DNA of 64,000 nt. Source: Ctenosaura bakeri (Eukaryota; Chordata; Lepidosauria; Squamata; Iguanidae). The translations under genes and the position numbers were made by a program. Location of the stretch: NCBI GenBank assembly GCA_948474755.1, contig CAOLHI010002109.1, positions 90,001 to 154,000 of the forward strand, read 5' to 3'. The stretch's first letter is position 1. Each line of letters begins with the position of its first letter. The notes beneath the pieces are model-generated. The model did no database searches. It saw nothing but the letters and a program-made list of their open reading frames with translations, and was not told the origin of the DNA. Positions 1-10,245 of the stretch are shown in pieces.

Positions 1-454
1 ACAAGGTTAATTGTCGGAAAATAGCTCGAGGTATTTTTTTGGCAACGCACGGAAGGAGAAAAATAACAACTGGGCCAATTAGGCCGGCGAAACGCGGCAG
101 AAACACCGCCCGCTTCTCACAAGCACGGCAAATGGTGAGCAATTAGGGGGAAGAAGGTGAACTTTGTCAGCAACGGGGACCAGGAAGGGCATTGGGGGCA
201 GGAGGAGAATTTGGGAGCGGGCCACAAGGATGCCTTGAGGCCACGAGATGGAGGGCAAAGAGGTGGAACCTTCTTCACCTAGCCAGGGTAAGTGGCCGGA
301 GTGGGGACCATGTAGCCCCTGGGTCCAAAAATAGCTCACATGGCTTGGAAGGCCATGAAGATGGCATTTCCATGCATTCCAACCGCTATTTTACAGAACA
401 TACTGGCGACTCCCAGAGGATGGAGAAAATCCCATTTTTGGACTAGAGGTGCCG

Positions 455-533
455 GGGCAGCAGGCATTGGAGAATCTCACAAATAATCAAACCCATGGAA
501 GCCAAACCCACAAATACAGAGGACCAACTGTAG
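455..533 (-). mobile_element. Tigger-like DNA element, one terminal half
   Basis: The segment ends 'gaggaccaactg' followed by TA. It matches, as a reverse complement, the terminus of the complete elements at 30111 and 41571 (agttggccctccatatttg). Internal 'aatctcacaaataatcaaa' mirrors 'tttgattatctgcaagttt' at 41615. No opposite terminus is visible upstream, so this is one end only. Confidence 0.5.
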
Positions 534-605
534 CAGAGCTGGTTCCAAGTGACCTTACCAGCTTCTTGTGTATGGCAGAGTTGGGTCTCCACGACCTTAT
601 AAAAG

Positions 606-803
606 AGCCATTTCTGCACTACCTTGTTATAGTGCTATTATTCCACTTTCAACATCCTGTGGAATTCTGCGGTTTGTAATTTACAGAGGTTGATACCCCT
701 CCCTACTGAGGTTGATACCCCTCCCTAAACTGCAGTTCCCAGGATTGCCTAGGATGTTGAAAGTGGAATAATAGCACTATAACAGTGCAGTGCGGAAATG
801 GCC
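606..803. mobile_element. Palindromic Harbinger-like MITE, complete
   Basis: This is a roughly 200-bp fold-back element. Its left end is AGCCATTTCTGCACT and its right end GTGCGGAAATGGCC. The long arms share 'ttccactttcaacatcctg' and its complement. Immediate flanks are AAG at 603-605 and AAG at 804-806, a 3-bp target duplication as in PIF/Harbinger elements. It has no coding capacity. The centre repeats 'gttgatacccctccctaaact', a small internal duplication. The superfamily is inferred from duplication length and terminus; no transposase is present. Confidence 0.7.
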
Positions 804-824
804 AAGGACAGCAAACCCTCCGGC

Positions 825-1245
825 GTTTCACAGATGAAAACCACGACATGTGTGACCAAGCAACCTAAGAAATGCAGTCAAGGTGCCAAAAGTTATTTAA
901 GTGTAAGAGCATCCGAGCTCGAAGAGTTTACGGCAGTTTGCTTTTGCCTGACCCTACTGAGAAAGGAAAGATTCTTATTTTGTTTTATTTTATTAATTAA
1001 TTAATTATATTTGCATGCTGCCTTTCTCCCAGGATGGGACCCAAGATTCTGCCCAGTCTCTCCTCTCTTCCTCTGCTGAGCTGAGAGAAAACTACTTTTG
1101 CACATCAAAATCAGTTTGCAGCAACCGAAGTAAGCTGAGGATCAAGGGGGGAAAATGGGACATTTTAAAAGCAAGGAAAAAAGTGAGATGACAGAAGATT
1201 AATTGCCAAATCAGGACAGTTGGAAGGATATGCAATAGATGCTGC
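825..1245 (+). repeat. X-family element (CATACCC TIR), interrupted copy
   Basis: This copy carries family landmarks in order: 'tttcacagatgaaaacca', 'gcagtttgcttttgcctga', 'cagtttgcagcaa', 'aagctgagga', 'gacattttaaaagca' and 'aggacagttggaaggatat'. Seven other copies lie in the window. About 100 bp at 960-1060 (T-rich, then 'tgctgcctttctcccaggatggga') is foreign and resembles an antisense LINE tail. No protein is encoded. Confidence 0.6.
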
Positions 1246-1257
1246 CAATGCTGCTGT

Positions 1258-1562
1258 TTCAAAAGTTATTAATGAGGCAGGACAAAGCTAGGACAAGTTG
1301 CAGCAGTTGGTTTTTGCCTGAGTCTACCGGGAAGGGAAAGATTCCATCTCCTCCTTTCCTTTCCCCTTGCTTACTTAACTGAGTGCAAACCGTTTTGGCA
1401 ATTTGAATTCAGTTTGCAGCAATGCAAGTAAGCTGGAAGAAAAGGGGGAAAGTGGGAGGAGGATGGAGAAACTGGGGCATTTTAAAAGCAGCTGAAAAAG
1501 CTGGATGGAAGAGAATTAAATGGGACTGTTCCTGCCAGTCCGAGATAGCTGGAGGAAAGGGG
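1258..1562 (+). repeat. X-family element, 5'-truncated copy
   Basis: This second X-family copy follows the first in the same orientation. It starts at 'caaaagttattaatgagg', runs through 'ggtttttgcctgagtc' and 'cagtttgcagcaa', and ends near 'cctgccagtccgagatagctgg'. Its left terminus is missing. The pair may be a tandem duplication or two insertions; without a shared left end I cannot tell which. Confidence 0.55.
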
Positions 1563-1578
1563 TCCCTGATATTTCTAT

Positions 1579-1822
1579 GGCCATTTTTGCACTACACGGT
1601 TATAGTGCAATTATTTCATTTTCCTTTTTTTTTAAAAAAAATAAATATTTTATTGCAAACCCATCCACCTCCTGTGGAAATCTGGGGTTTGTAGTTTCCT
1701 GGGGCCAAAGAGCTCTCTGGCTGAGGATCCTAAATGCCCCTCCATAAACCGCAAACCCCAGGATTCCACAGGAGGTCGAAAGTGGAATCATAGCACTGCA
1801 ACAATGTAGTGCGGAAACGGCT
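1579..1822. mobile_element. Palindromic Harbinger-like MITE with TAT duplication
   Basis: The termini are GGCCATTTTTGCACTACA on the left and TGTAGTGCGGAAACGGCT on the right. TAT flanks both sides (1576-1578 and 1823-1825). The left arm is interrupted at about 1623-1665 by a T/A-rich stretch, so the copy is longer than its relatives. The right arm keeps 'aggattccacaggaggtcgaaagtggaatcatagcac' features in pieces. No ORF. Confidence 0.7.
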
Positions 1823-1825
1823 TAT

Positions 1826-2381
1826 GTTTGCTTAGGAGCTGCATGTTCAGTGGTCTGGGCCCCCTTTAACGAAAAGAGAGGGTGCAATGTTAGCAATGCT
1901 GCTAACAAAATAAGGAAATAATTTTGTGATGTTGGTGTACTCTGTTCGGCTGGGCGCTGTTCTTTTTTCTGCAAAAACAAAACAGAACAACCGCATACAA
2001 AAGCCCTAAAAATAGAAGACTTATCACCAGAGGTCAGCAAGAGATACTTGACATTCTTGTAGCCGGAGGCATAACAGGATCTGATAAGTTATTTACTGCT
2101 CTTGTTGTATGAGAAAAAACAGATCATAGTTTTTTTTCTTGGTCCTCGTCTGACTAATCGGTTCTGTGGGGAGGAAGATGACAGGTACCCATAATGACCC
2201 AAGCCCGTAACTCACTCAAAGGGAAAAATACAGGCGGAGATTAAATCTGGCCGGCCATTGCAACAGGTGCTCTTCCCCGGTTGAAAACAGACACAGCAAA
2301 AGCAAATAACAAGTGAGTCGACCAAGATTGATCCATCCACAAAAGACAAAGGGCCATCCCAGTATTTAACGTTTAAATTAA
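1826..2381. other. Unassigned single-copy-looking DNA
   Basis: I see no recognised repeat and no convincing coding signal. The open frames are short and contain low-complexity stretches. Confidence 0.5.
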
Positions 2382-3073
2382 GAGCCCTTTCATACGACAC
2401 AATTATAGCTTTATGATTCCATTTCGACATTCACGGATGGAATTCCGGGGTTTGTAGTTTGGTGAGGCAAGTAGAACTCTCTGAGAGAGAATTCAAAGTA
2501 CCCCTCCCTGAACTGCAAATCACAGAATCCTAGAGTTGGAAGAGACCCCAGGGGCCATCCAGTCCAACCCTCTGCTATGCAGGAACACCCATCAAAGCAT
2601 TCCCAACAGATGGCCATCCAGTCTCTGCTTAAAAACCTCCAAAGAAGGAGACTCCACCACACTCCATGGAGGCAGCAGATTCCACTGCCGGACAGCTCTG
2701 ACCATCAGGAAGTTCTTCCTGAGGTTCAAGTGGAATCTCCTTTCCTGCAGCTTGAATCCATTGCTCCTTGCCCTAGTCTCTGGAGCAGCAGAAAACGAGC
2801 TTACTCCATCTTCAACTTGACACCCCTTCAAATATTTAAACATGGCTATCATGACCCCTCTTAACCTTCTCTTCTGCATCCCCAGCTCCCTAAGACCCTC
2901 CTCATAGGGCTTCATGGCTTCCAGACCCTTCACCATTTTGGTCGCCCTCCTCTGGACACGTTCCAGCTTGTCGACATCCTCCTTGAATGGAGGTGCCCAG
3001 CAAATCCCAGTATGGAACCAGGAAAGTTAATGTGGAATCATAGTGCTTTAAAGGATGCAATGCGAAAGGGTCC
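2382..3073. mobile_element. Palindromic MITE (GAGCCCTTTC subfamily) split by CR1
   Basis: The left part (2382-2521) and right part (3000-3073) join into one fold-back element. The left begins GAGCCCTTTCATACGACAC and the right ends AATGCGAAAGGGTCC. The 478-bp interior is a CR1. Removing it restores the family string 'aactgcaaatcccag', so the MITE is older than the CR1. The subfamily end differs from the GGCCATTT copies elsewhere. Confidence 0.65.
2522..2999 (-). mobile_element. CR1 LINE, 5'-truncated, inserted in a MITE
   Basis: This is the minus-strand CR1 ORF2 C-terminus and 3' UTR. The frame covering 2592-2936 reads [46 protein letters not shown] and [11 protein letters not shown], the standard C-terminal landmarks of CR1 reverse transcriptase ORFs. 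The 3' end is 'tctaggattctg' at 2522. GCAAATC at 2515-2521 and 3000-3006 flanks it as a target duplication. The frame lacks the RT catalytic core, so it is a dead copy. Confidence 0.9.
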
Positions 3074-3198
3074 TTACCTGCATCGACATCTCTCAACCTC
3101 TATTACTAGTAGAAAATAGCAAAGACTTAGAGCAGCTTAGAGTCAGTGGAGAAAGTCCAAAAACAGGCTACAGATGATTTACGTAACTTTAAAGCACA

Positions 3199-3480
3199 TG
3201 ATGAAGACACTGAAAGAGCGAAAGATTTCCTATACCTTGGCTGAGCTGTAAATTGAAATAAAGACTGTAGTCAAGAAATCAGAGGAAGGACTTGGAAAGG
3301 CAGCTATGAAAGAACGGGACAAGATTCTCAAGGGTAAAGATGTGTCACCGAATGCTGAAGTCGGGATGGACCACACCATTGTATTTCTGATTTCTACAGA
3401 AAGCTGGACAGCGAAGACAACTCACTTGAAGAAAATCACGTCTTTTGAAAGGTGGTACTGGATTACGGCAGAGCCCAAAG
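3199..3480 (+). mobile_element. Non-LTR RT C-terminal remnant (RTE/BovB-type guess)
   Basis: Conceptual translation in shifting frames gives FLYLG, then CSQEIRGR, and ESWTAK near 3400. This follows the layout of the region after the RT domain in RTE-like and related endonuclease-type LINEs, where 'FKYLG', 'EIRRR' and 'ESWT' occur in that order. Several frameshifts and stops break it. The family name is uncertain; that it is a LINE remnant is more secure. Confidence 0.45.
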
Positions 3481-3507
3481 ATTGCCAAAAAAGATGGCTT
3501 TCATGGG

Positions 3508-3733
3508 CCAGAAAAAGAGATTCCATCTAAACCTTAGGAAGAACTGCCTGATGGCAAGAGCCATTCAAAAGTGGAATCGGCTGCTGCCTCCATGGAGTAT
3601 GATGGAGTCTCTTCCTTCTTTGGAGGATTTTAAACAGGGGCTGGATGGGCATCTGTTGGGAATGATTTTGATGGTGTCTTCCTGTATGGCACAATGGCCC
3701 TTGGAGTCTCCTCCAACTCTTTCATTCTATGAG
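3508..3733 (+). mobile_element. CR1 LINE 3' end
   Basis: The plus-strand frame reads [22 protein letters not shown], then SLEDFKQGLDGHLLGM, then a short 3' UTR ending at 'ttcattctatgagc'. Only the last ~60 codons and the UTR remain. It abuts the RT remnant at 3199-3480. Confidence 0.85.
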
Positions 3734-3794
3734 CCCCCTTTGAAATTAGGGCAAAATGCAGTAACCTGGACTTGTTTCCCAAGAAGAAACCATG

Positions 3795-4195
3795 CTTTAT
3801 GAAGAGAGGTTCAGGGATCGGGGTATGTTTAGCCTGACACAAAAAGAAGGTGAAGAGGGGACATGATAGCCATGTTTAAATATTTGAAGGGATGTCATGT
3901 TGAAGACGGAGTAAGCTTGTTTTCTGCTGTTCCAGAAACTAGGACACGGAGCAATGGATTCAAACTACAGGAGGAGATTTCAGCTAAACATCAGGAAGAA
4001 CTTTGGGATGGTAACAGCCATTCGACAGTGGAATACGCTGCCTTGGAATATGGTGGAGTCTCCTCCTTCTTTGGAGGTTTTAAGCAAAGGCTGGATGGCC
4101 ATTTGCTGGGAGCGCTTTGTGTGTTTGCCCCTGCATGGCACAATGGGGTTCGACTTGATGGCCATTGTGGTCTCTTCCAACTCTATATTTCTATG
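3795..4195 (+). mobile_element. CR1 LINE 3' end, second adjacent copy
   Basis: It starts in the coding region at 'gaagagaggttcaggga' and continues through [22 protein letters not shown] and [11 protein letters not shown]. The frame shifts near 3970, where a second frame gives [16 protein letters not shown]. The 3' end is 'ccaactctatatttctatga'. It lies 62 bp downstream of another plus-strand CR1 end. Confidence 0.9.
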
Positions 4196-4201
4196 ACTTT
4201 A

Positions 4202-5074
4202 AGATGGGCCAAGGCAGAGTGACTTTTTTCTGATGAACAGGGCCTGCTGGAGCATGTGGATTTATGAGCACCGGCCAGACCTGCTGGCCTTTTCCCCTGC
4301 CCAGCTAAGCAAATTCCACATTCCCCCCCCCACATTCCCAAACTCTTCCAGCCAACCTGACGCTTGCAGGGTCCCGGCAGTTCCAAGGACAAAGTCCACC
4401 GTTCAAGAGTTAAATTGTAACTTCGCTTGAGAACGTGAGATTATTTTTCCCCATTATGACTTTCCTTTAACAAGACACAGACAGGCTCAAAGACGGGGAG
4501 AGGAGAAAAAAATATCTCACTCGATTTACACCAGTTGGTGTCCGGGTGGGTTTATTTAATTTCACTTTATTATTTTTTTTTAATGATGATTTTAAATGAA
4601 TATTCTTTTGAGTCGGTCTTGAATGAGAACCAGACGGGAGTTCCCAAACATTCCCTGTTCTTTGGGCTGACGTGGCTTTGTTTCAGAGTCTCTCCAAGGA
4701 TCTGGGCCATACAGTTCATATTGGAAGTGCCCATATGGACCGATATAAAAACTAATTTTTTCCCCCTTCTGACCTCTTCGTCATCCTCTTTGCAATCTCA
4801 GACACTGGGACAAAGTGAAACTACCCATGGGCAAGGTTGCGGAACAGAATCTAATGATCAACTTCACTTCCAATTGAGTTTACACCATCTGCCTCCACTA
4901 TCTGCTCCATCTGAAATGACTACCTTTCCACCACCGCCGATGCCAGCTTCACAGCACTTGACCGCAACTGTCTCTTTCTTTCCTGGAAACTCACTTTCCT
5001 GGAAACCCAGAACTACTTTGAATAGCGCTCCTGCAAATGAAAGAGACACGTGCAATCGTGGGTAAGGATAAATG
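4202..5074. other. Unassigned DNA
   Basis: No known repeat or gene is visible. There is a C homopolymer near 4322-4332 and a T-rich stretch near 4568-4580. A 176-codon plus frame (4535-5065) has no recognisable domain. Confidence 0.5.
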
Positions 5075-5726
5075 TAAGGATAAATGTTCTGCATTTGCCC
5101 AACCACGGAAGGCCTCCCGTTTGCTCAAGAAACTTTGCACAAGAGTGCAAAAGTTGTCTGGGAGAACAGGTGGGCAGAGCATTTCTTTTCTCTGCCCTCT
5201 AGTATAAAACCAACACACCCATCAGCAACCAGTAAAACCAGTAAAAAGCTGACAGCCTGTTTAAATATGAAGGTCTTTGGCTGACAGCACAAAGAAAGTA
5301 GAGAGGAGGCCAAGCGAGCATCTCTGGGAAGGTAGCCTTTGTGTTGGAGGGAAACCAAGTTTTGTTTTTTGCATTCATTTTGACCCAACTGTAGAGGAGC
5401 TGTCCAAAGCGACCAGGCTATTTTGCCGTTCGGCTTCAGCACCTTGGAGAGGTAAAGCATACAGTCAAACCTGGAGCGGACTCTCCACCCCACTGACATG
5501 GGAGCCACTGTTTGTCCCTGGATATACGGTCACCTTCCTATGACATGAAACTTTCCTTTTGCCTGACTAGCATTAAGTTTTGCGTGGCTTGTTCTATACT
5601 AGAGGGCAGAGAAAAGAAATGCTTTGCCCACCTGTTCGCCCAGACAACTTTTGCACTCTTGTGCAAAGTTTCTCGAGCAAACGGGAGGCCTTCCGTGGTT
5701 GGGCAAATGGAGAACATTTATCCTTA
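5075..5726. mobile_element. Long inverted-arm structure around an L2-like fragment
   Basis: The left arm (5075-5206) and right arm (5595-5726) are each 132 bp and are reverse complements with about four mismatches. Both outer ends are TAAGGATAAATGTTCT and both inner ends reach CCCTCTAGTATA. The 388-bp centre contains an L2-like LINE piece on the minus strand. The left outer edge also has a direct 12-bp repeat TAAGGATAAATG. The arms match no repeat I can name. Confidence 0.6.
5207..5480 (-). mobile_element. L2-like LINE ORF C-terminus fragment
   Basis: The minus frame contains LPRDARLASSLLSL followed by PKTFIFKQAVSFLLVLL. This resembles the end of L2-type ORF2 proteins, where 'LP..R....L..F...LKTFLF.QA' is typical. 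The first 127 bp match 6239-6368 directly, so the same element class is present twice within 1.2 kb. Confidence 0.55.
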
Positions 5727-6044
5727 CGTTCTGTCTGGCAGTCACGGACCATTAAAAACATGCCAGGTCTAGTTCTGTGCCTCACAATCCATGGCAGGTA
5801 GAAAAATGTTGTAGGCATTGGGGGAACGTCCTACAGCAGGAGTGAATAAAAGGAGGCCCTGGGATGAGATATGGCCCCTGAGCATGTTTTGGGGGCCCCT
5901 CCAAGCTCACCATTTTCTGGTCTTGGCATCCTCAGGAGGAACAATTCACATTCTAAACAGATTTGAGGCTCCTTTGGATTTTAACATGGGGAAAAAATTA
6001 TATTCTTTCCCCCAAACCCACAGTGTTTCCACTCTGTCTGGCTG

Positions 6045-6400
6045 TACATCAGCTCTATTCCACCTACTTTATTTATATCCCACTTTTCTCCCCATTATGA
6101 CCCAAAGAAGGTTACACCGTTACGTTGAAAACAACTAACACAATCTGAATACTTAAAAAAAAAAGCATTACACAATGATCCACTTAAAAACACTAATTCT
6201 GAGCATTTGTAAAGCCCATTGAAAACCTATCACATATCGAAAACCAACACACCCATCAGCAACCAGTAAAACCAGTAAAAAGCTGACAGCCTGTTTAAAT
6301 ATGAAGGTCTTTGGCTGACGGCACAAAGAAAGTAGAGAGGAGGCCAAGCGAGCATCTCTGGGAAGGGAATTTCACAGCTTGTGAGCAGCCACCAAAAATG
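6045..6400 (-). mobile_element. L2-like LINE C-terminus and 3' UTR
   Basis: Read on the minus strand, 6239-6400 repeats the 5207-5335 coding fragment. 6060-6235 is a 3' UTR ending in the tail 'gggatataaataaagtagg'. The tail with a short A-rich repeat is the insertion end. It provides a longer copy of the fragment trapped between the inverted arms at 5075-5726. Confidence 0.55.
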
Positions 6401-6409
6401 CAGTTACAG

Positions 6410-6545
6410 TAGGATGATTCCACTTTAATTGCCACTGTGGCATTCTGTGGCTTATAATTTGGGGAGGCACTAAAGCTCTCTGGAAGAGAACTCTAAACTC
6501 CAAATCCCAGGATTCCACAGGATGGAACCATGATACTTAAGTAGC
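6410..6545. mobile_element. Palindromic MITE, partial
   Basis: The core of the fold-back family is present: 'gattccactttaattgcca', 'gaggcactaaagctctctgg', 'ctccaaatcccaggattcc'. Neither terminus is clear. A CR1 3' end follows within a few bases. Confidence 0.5.
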
Positions 6546-6549
6546 TATC

Positions 6550-6757
6550 ATAGAATCATAGAGCTGGATAAAACTAAAAAGGCCATCCAGTCCAACCCCA
6601 TTCCACCATGGAGGACGACGCCATCAAAGCATTCCCTTGGACAGATGGCCATCCAGCCTCTGTTTAAAAATCTCCAAAGAAGGAGACTCCACCACACTCC
6701 AGTGAGGCAGCAGATTCCTTGCTCTTACTGTCATGAAGTTTCTCCAAATGTTTAGAA
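6550..6757 (-). mobile_element. CR1 LINE 3' end
   Basis: Only the UTR and about 50 codons remain, antisense: 'atagaatcatagagctgga', 'ggccatccagtccaacccc', 'ccatccagcctctgtttaaa'. It stops abruptly at 'ctccaaatgttta'. Confidence 0.85.
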
Positions 6758-8250
6758 GGTAATTGATTATTCTTGGGTTTGTTTTCTTTTGGGTTTTGCA
6801 GTCTTTGCAGCCCCTGGAGGGTCCTGGGCCAGAAATTCTTCCCCCCCGCCAAATCCAATATCACTCCACCCTCTGGTCGCACTGATTATCAACATGGACC
6901 TGGTGAGCTATACTTTTCCTGCTGGTTTACTTCTGGCACAGACCCTGGAAGGGTACAAAGCCAGATCATGTGTTCCAGCAACTACTCCTGGCATTGGTTT
7001 GGCACTCGCACCAGCTTTATTCTCAACACAGGCTGGCAAAGTACCCCCCCCACCTGACTTCCATCCATGATACAAAAGATACCAGGACAACCCTGAAGCC
7101 AAGCCAAACTCTGGCTCTGTGCATCCATCCAGCTCCTTTGCAAGCCAGTGAGACTAAGATCTTTAAAGAATTATCTCCTGCTTTTGGCACCCGGCTTGTC
7201 ACTCCCCAGCACCCGCCACGGCACAATCTTTCCCAACCCACTGGGTGTTTGGATCCTGGTGCATTAGCAACACTCCAACCGCACCTTCCCAAAGGCCCTC
7301 ATTTTGGGCGCTTCTGCCAGGGACAGGAGAAAACCAACCCTCTTGCCCTGTGGCACATCTGTAGTTTTCTCACGTCTCCTTCCTCCTTCCAAAAGAACCC
7401 AGCCTTCCAAAGCTCCTGGTGGGTTTAAACGCAAGGGGCGGCATTTTGAAATCTTCACATTAACCGGCTGGCAGCTCTGGTGCCCATGAAGCACCCTTTT
7501 TTCCGTGGGGGGCGTGGGCTCATCCAGAGACCCCCAGCCCCCATTTTGCACAGCTCAAGGAAAACAAGCCACAAACGGACTCCCCTTTCAGACTCGAATA
7601 TCCTCAGCATGCAACAGACCGAGCCAACGTACAGGCCTGCAACAGCCGTGCAATCTTTGCCCAGGTAAACACGGAGACACCCTCTTCCCACTCACCAGGT
7701 TTGTTTTCTTCATTGTCCGATTTCATGCTGGGGAGGTCTGAGGGCGGAGGGAGAGAGAGACAGCTCCGAAGGTGCCTTCTGTCACCTCTTGCTTCTCTTT
7801 CTGTTTGTCTTGCCTCTCTCTCTTTCTCCTATTCTCTCTGCTCCTCCTCCCTCTCCAAACAGGAAGTGCCGCTCATTGGCACTACCTGAAACCACTTGGA
7901 ACCTGACCCTGTTGCAGGTGGCTGAGTTCTCCGGTGTGAGCCGACGACCGGGAAAGAGGCGTTCCTCCTGGGAGAGCTTGCTTACCTGCTCCGCCGGGCT
8001 TCCAATCAGAGCCTCTCAAGGTGCCCCAACTGGATTCCGGGACTGAGCTCTTTCTCTAAGTTGCCTGGCTGTCCACAAGGTGACGGCATTCCTTCTCTCA
8101 TGTGGGGAGATGCCAAAGGTCTGGGCAGAGAACGATGGGGAAGGAAAAGGAAGCAGAGAGACACAGGGGGACACTCTAATTTTGCATTTGAAGAACGGTG
8201 TCTTCCCATACGAGCCTGCCCAAGCACTGGGATACTCAGGAGAGGCACTT
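6758..8250. other. Unassigned DNA, 1.5 kb
   Basis: No repeat or gene is recognised. C runs occur near 6841 and 7045, and a pyrimidine-rich tract (tctctctttctcc) at about 7795-7860. Overlapping short frames on both strands show no domain. Confidence 0.5.
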
Positions 8251-8340
8251 AGAATCATAAGAGCTGGAAGAGACCCCAAAGGTCATCCAGTCCAACCCCA
8301 TTCTCCCATACAAGGAAACACCATCAGAGTACTTTCCTTC
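8251..8340 (-). mobile_element. CR1 3' UTR fragment
   Basis: The sequence runs 'agaatcataagagctggaag', then 'catccagtccaaccccattc', ending near 'agtactttccttcac'. It is about 90 bp, a very short 5'-truncated insertion. Confidence 0.8.
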
Positions 8341-8363
8341 ACATGAACAATCCCATCAATAGA

Positions 8364-8417
8364 TTGACCTTAGGGTCACCCCCAAGTCGGAAATGACTTG
8401 AAGGCTCACAACAACAA
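8364..8417 (+). mobile_element. MIR-like SINE, tail only
   Basis: 'gaccttagggtcac', 'aagtcggaaatgacttgaag' and 'cacaacaacaaa' form the 3' tail of the CORE-type SINE seen in full elsewhere. The tRNA head is absent. Confidence 0.7.
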
Positions 8418-8964
8418 ATTTTGCAATATCCATATTCTCCCAAAGAATGTGGTGATGTTATACAATATGGGCATCTGTTTCACAGCGGCAGCCCGTGGAG
8501 TGGCTGATGTGCCGGGACCCTTTGCGCAATAAGTACTAATGCTCACCAAGGCATTCCTCCATGCACATCTGGCTACCACAGCTAGAAAGTGCCAGGGTAC
8601 AACAGGAGCATCCAATGTGCGCCAGAACTGCCTGATGCACCTTGAAGCACTCTTACCAAGGCGCATCTTCACAATTCACTAACAGGGTTTTGCTGGATTT
8701 CTGCAAAGTACAGGAAGCTCCTGCCTTTTGACACTCCATTATCTGACATCGTCCTCTTTCGAAGTTGCCAAATTAGGGACACATTCCATTAATCTGACAT
8801 GGAGTCTGTTCTTTCATCCACTCTGCTTGCCTACGGAGGTTAGCCTGGGACTGCTAGGGTTCCAAGTCTTGCCTAGTGAAAGAGCAGATCCCCTGGTCAA
8901 ATTAATGAAACTTGTCTGTACTAAAGGATCAAAACAGGAGGCTTCCAACAGTTTTTTTTTATTA
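8418..8964. other. Unassigned DNA
   Basis: No repeat, gene or RNA signal is recognised. Confidence 0.5.
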
Positions 8965-9187
8965 TTTATTTGTATCCCACCTCTCCACATGGATTGAGGC
9001 GGCGAACAACTTATAAATAGCATGTATTTCAATACATTTCTATACATGCCCCCAACAAGCTGGGTACTCGTTTTACCGACCTGTGAAAGGATGGAAGGCT
9101 GAGTCAACCTTGGAGCCGGGCAGGATCGAACTCACAACCTTGTGGCTTGCAGTGCTGGCATTTAACCACTGCGCCACCACGGCTCCC
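8965..9187 (-). mobile_element. tRNA-derived SINE with LINE-type tail, full length
   Basis: On the minus strand it begins GGGAGCCGTGGTGGCGCAGTG (21 bases spanning the pol III A box TGGCGCAGTGGTTAA). The B box is GAGTTCGATCC. The body includes 'ggttgactcagccttccatc' and the tail is 'gcctcaatccatgtggagag' with an AAT-rich end. It is not a tRNA gene: the head cannot form a normal anticodon arm and it is fused to a LINE-like tail. Confidence 0.85.
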
Positions 9188-10061
9188 TTCTTGCTTATGG
9201 AGGCTGGCTCGGGACAGTGAATGCGCTGATGGCACAGCATGCTCAGAACGAGGAAAAAGGTGTCCAGCCAACTGACAGACTTTGCAAGCGGAATGTGCCC
9301 GAGGTCGGTCCCAAGTGAGCCTCCAAAGCCCTTTACATTCCCTAAAGTAGAGAGGTTCCATTTTTCAACCTTTTCCACTTTCTGACCGTGCTCCAGCTCC
9401 TAACCTGTCAGATAAGCAAAGGGAGCCTGTAGTTACAGAACTAGTTATGAAACTATGAGGTAGGACCCTGGCCAACACTGGCAAATCGAAAACCAAGAGA
9501 GAAATCAGAATGATGCAGGTACCTTTTGGATGCATCACTAAAGCAGATGCATTTTTTTCCCCAGGCTTTTTCTCACCCCCCGGAAAGAGATGGATAGAAA
9601 AAATGAACTTGAAAAGCCGGGGGATATACTTTTTACCGAGAAGTTGGAACTGCGCTTGACAGAAGGAATCGTTTTGTTCCTGATGAATTCTCACGAGACC
9701 GTCAGAAAATACCAAACCAGGGTAAGCAAGGCTAATTGCGTCCCCAGTCAAATTGGTGACCTCAGATTGAAAGCCACGGCTTTGCGTGGCTAATCTTTTA
9801 AGCCCAGCAGTTTGCTAACGCTTCGAAATTCTGCAGCGTCAGTCGCAGACTCGTGTAAACACCAACCCTGCAACAAAGGAAACTGGAGCGATTGCTACAC
9901 GGATGGGAGGAAATATTTTTCCCAGACAACTGAGGGCCAAACGATGCCAATTTTCCATGTGGTTGCCCTCGGGGGCAAGATGTCTCCTTTCGGATACCTA
10001 GCAGAAAAATCTCCAAGCCAGACTGGGACCACAGAGAGGAGAAAGGAAGGAAATTTTACTC
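9188..10061. other. Unassigned DNA
   Basis: No gene or repeat is recognised. A 128-codon minus frame at 9365-9751 has no domain. Confidence 0.5.
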
Positions 10062-10147
10062 CTCTGCCTTCCAAGCAGTCCATCGCCAAGTGGGGATTTG
10101 AACCCAGGACTCCCTTAGTCTAGCACTCACACCACTGCACCAAACTG
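10062..10147 (-). mobile_element. Second tRNA-derived SINE head
   Basis: The minus strand reads 'ccagtttggtgcagtggtg', 'gtgctagactaagggagtc', then the B-box region GGGTTCAAATCCCC. The A- and B-box spacing fits a tRNA-derived SINE head. The tail is not visible on the lower-coordinate side. Confidence 0.55.
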
Positions 10148-10245
10148 GATCTTAAGAGGCTGAGAGGCTGTGACTTGCCAAAGGTCACACAGGGCCAGAC
10201 AGAGATGCGATCCCTAGCGTCTCAGAGTCCTCATTGAACAACCAA
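10148..10245 (-). mobile_element. Old MIR/CORE-SINE fragment
   Basis: 'gaggctgagaggctgtgac', 'ttgccaaaggtcacacagg' and 'gagatgcgatcc' match the conserved CORE layout of MIR elements in antisense. Divergence is high and the ends are unclear. Confidence 0.5.

Noticed and set aside
4535..5065. 176-codon plus-strand frame as a secreted or membrane protein
   Set aside because: A hydrophobic start is present, but there is no family resemblance and composition shifts along the frame; it ends at the inverted-arm structure.
8965..9187. tRNA gene on the minus strand
   Set aside because: A and B boxes exist, but no cloverleaf with a proper anticodon stem forms and the head is fused to a LINE-type tail; it recurs at 44944, so it is a SINE.
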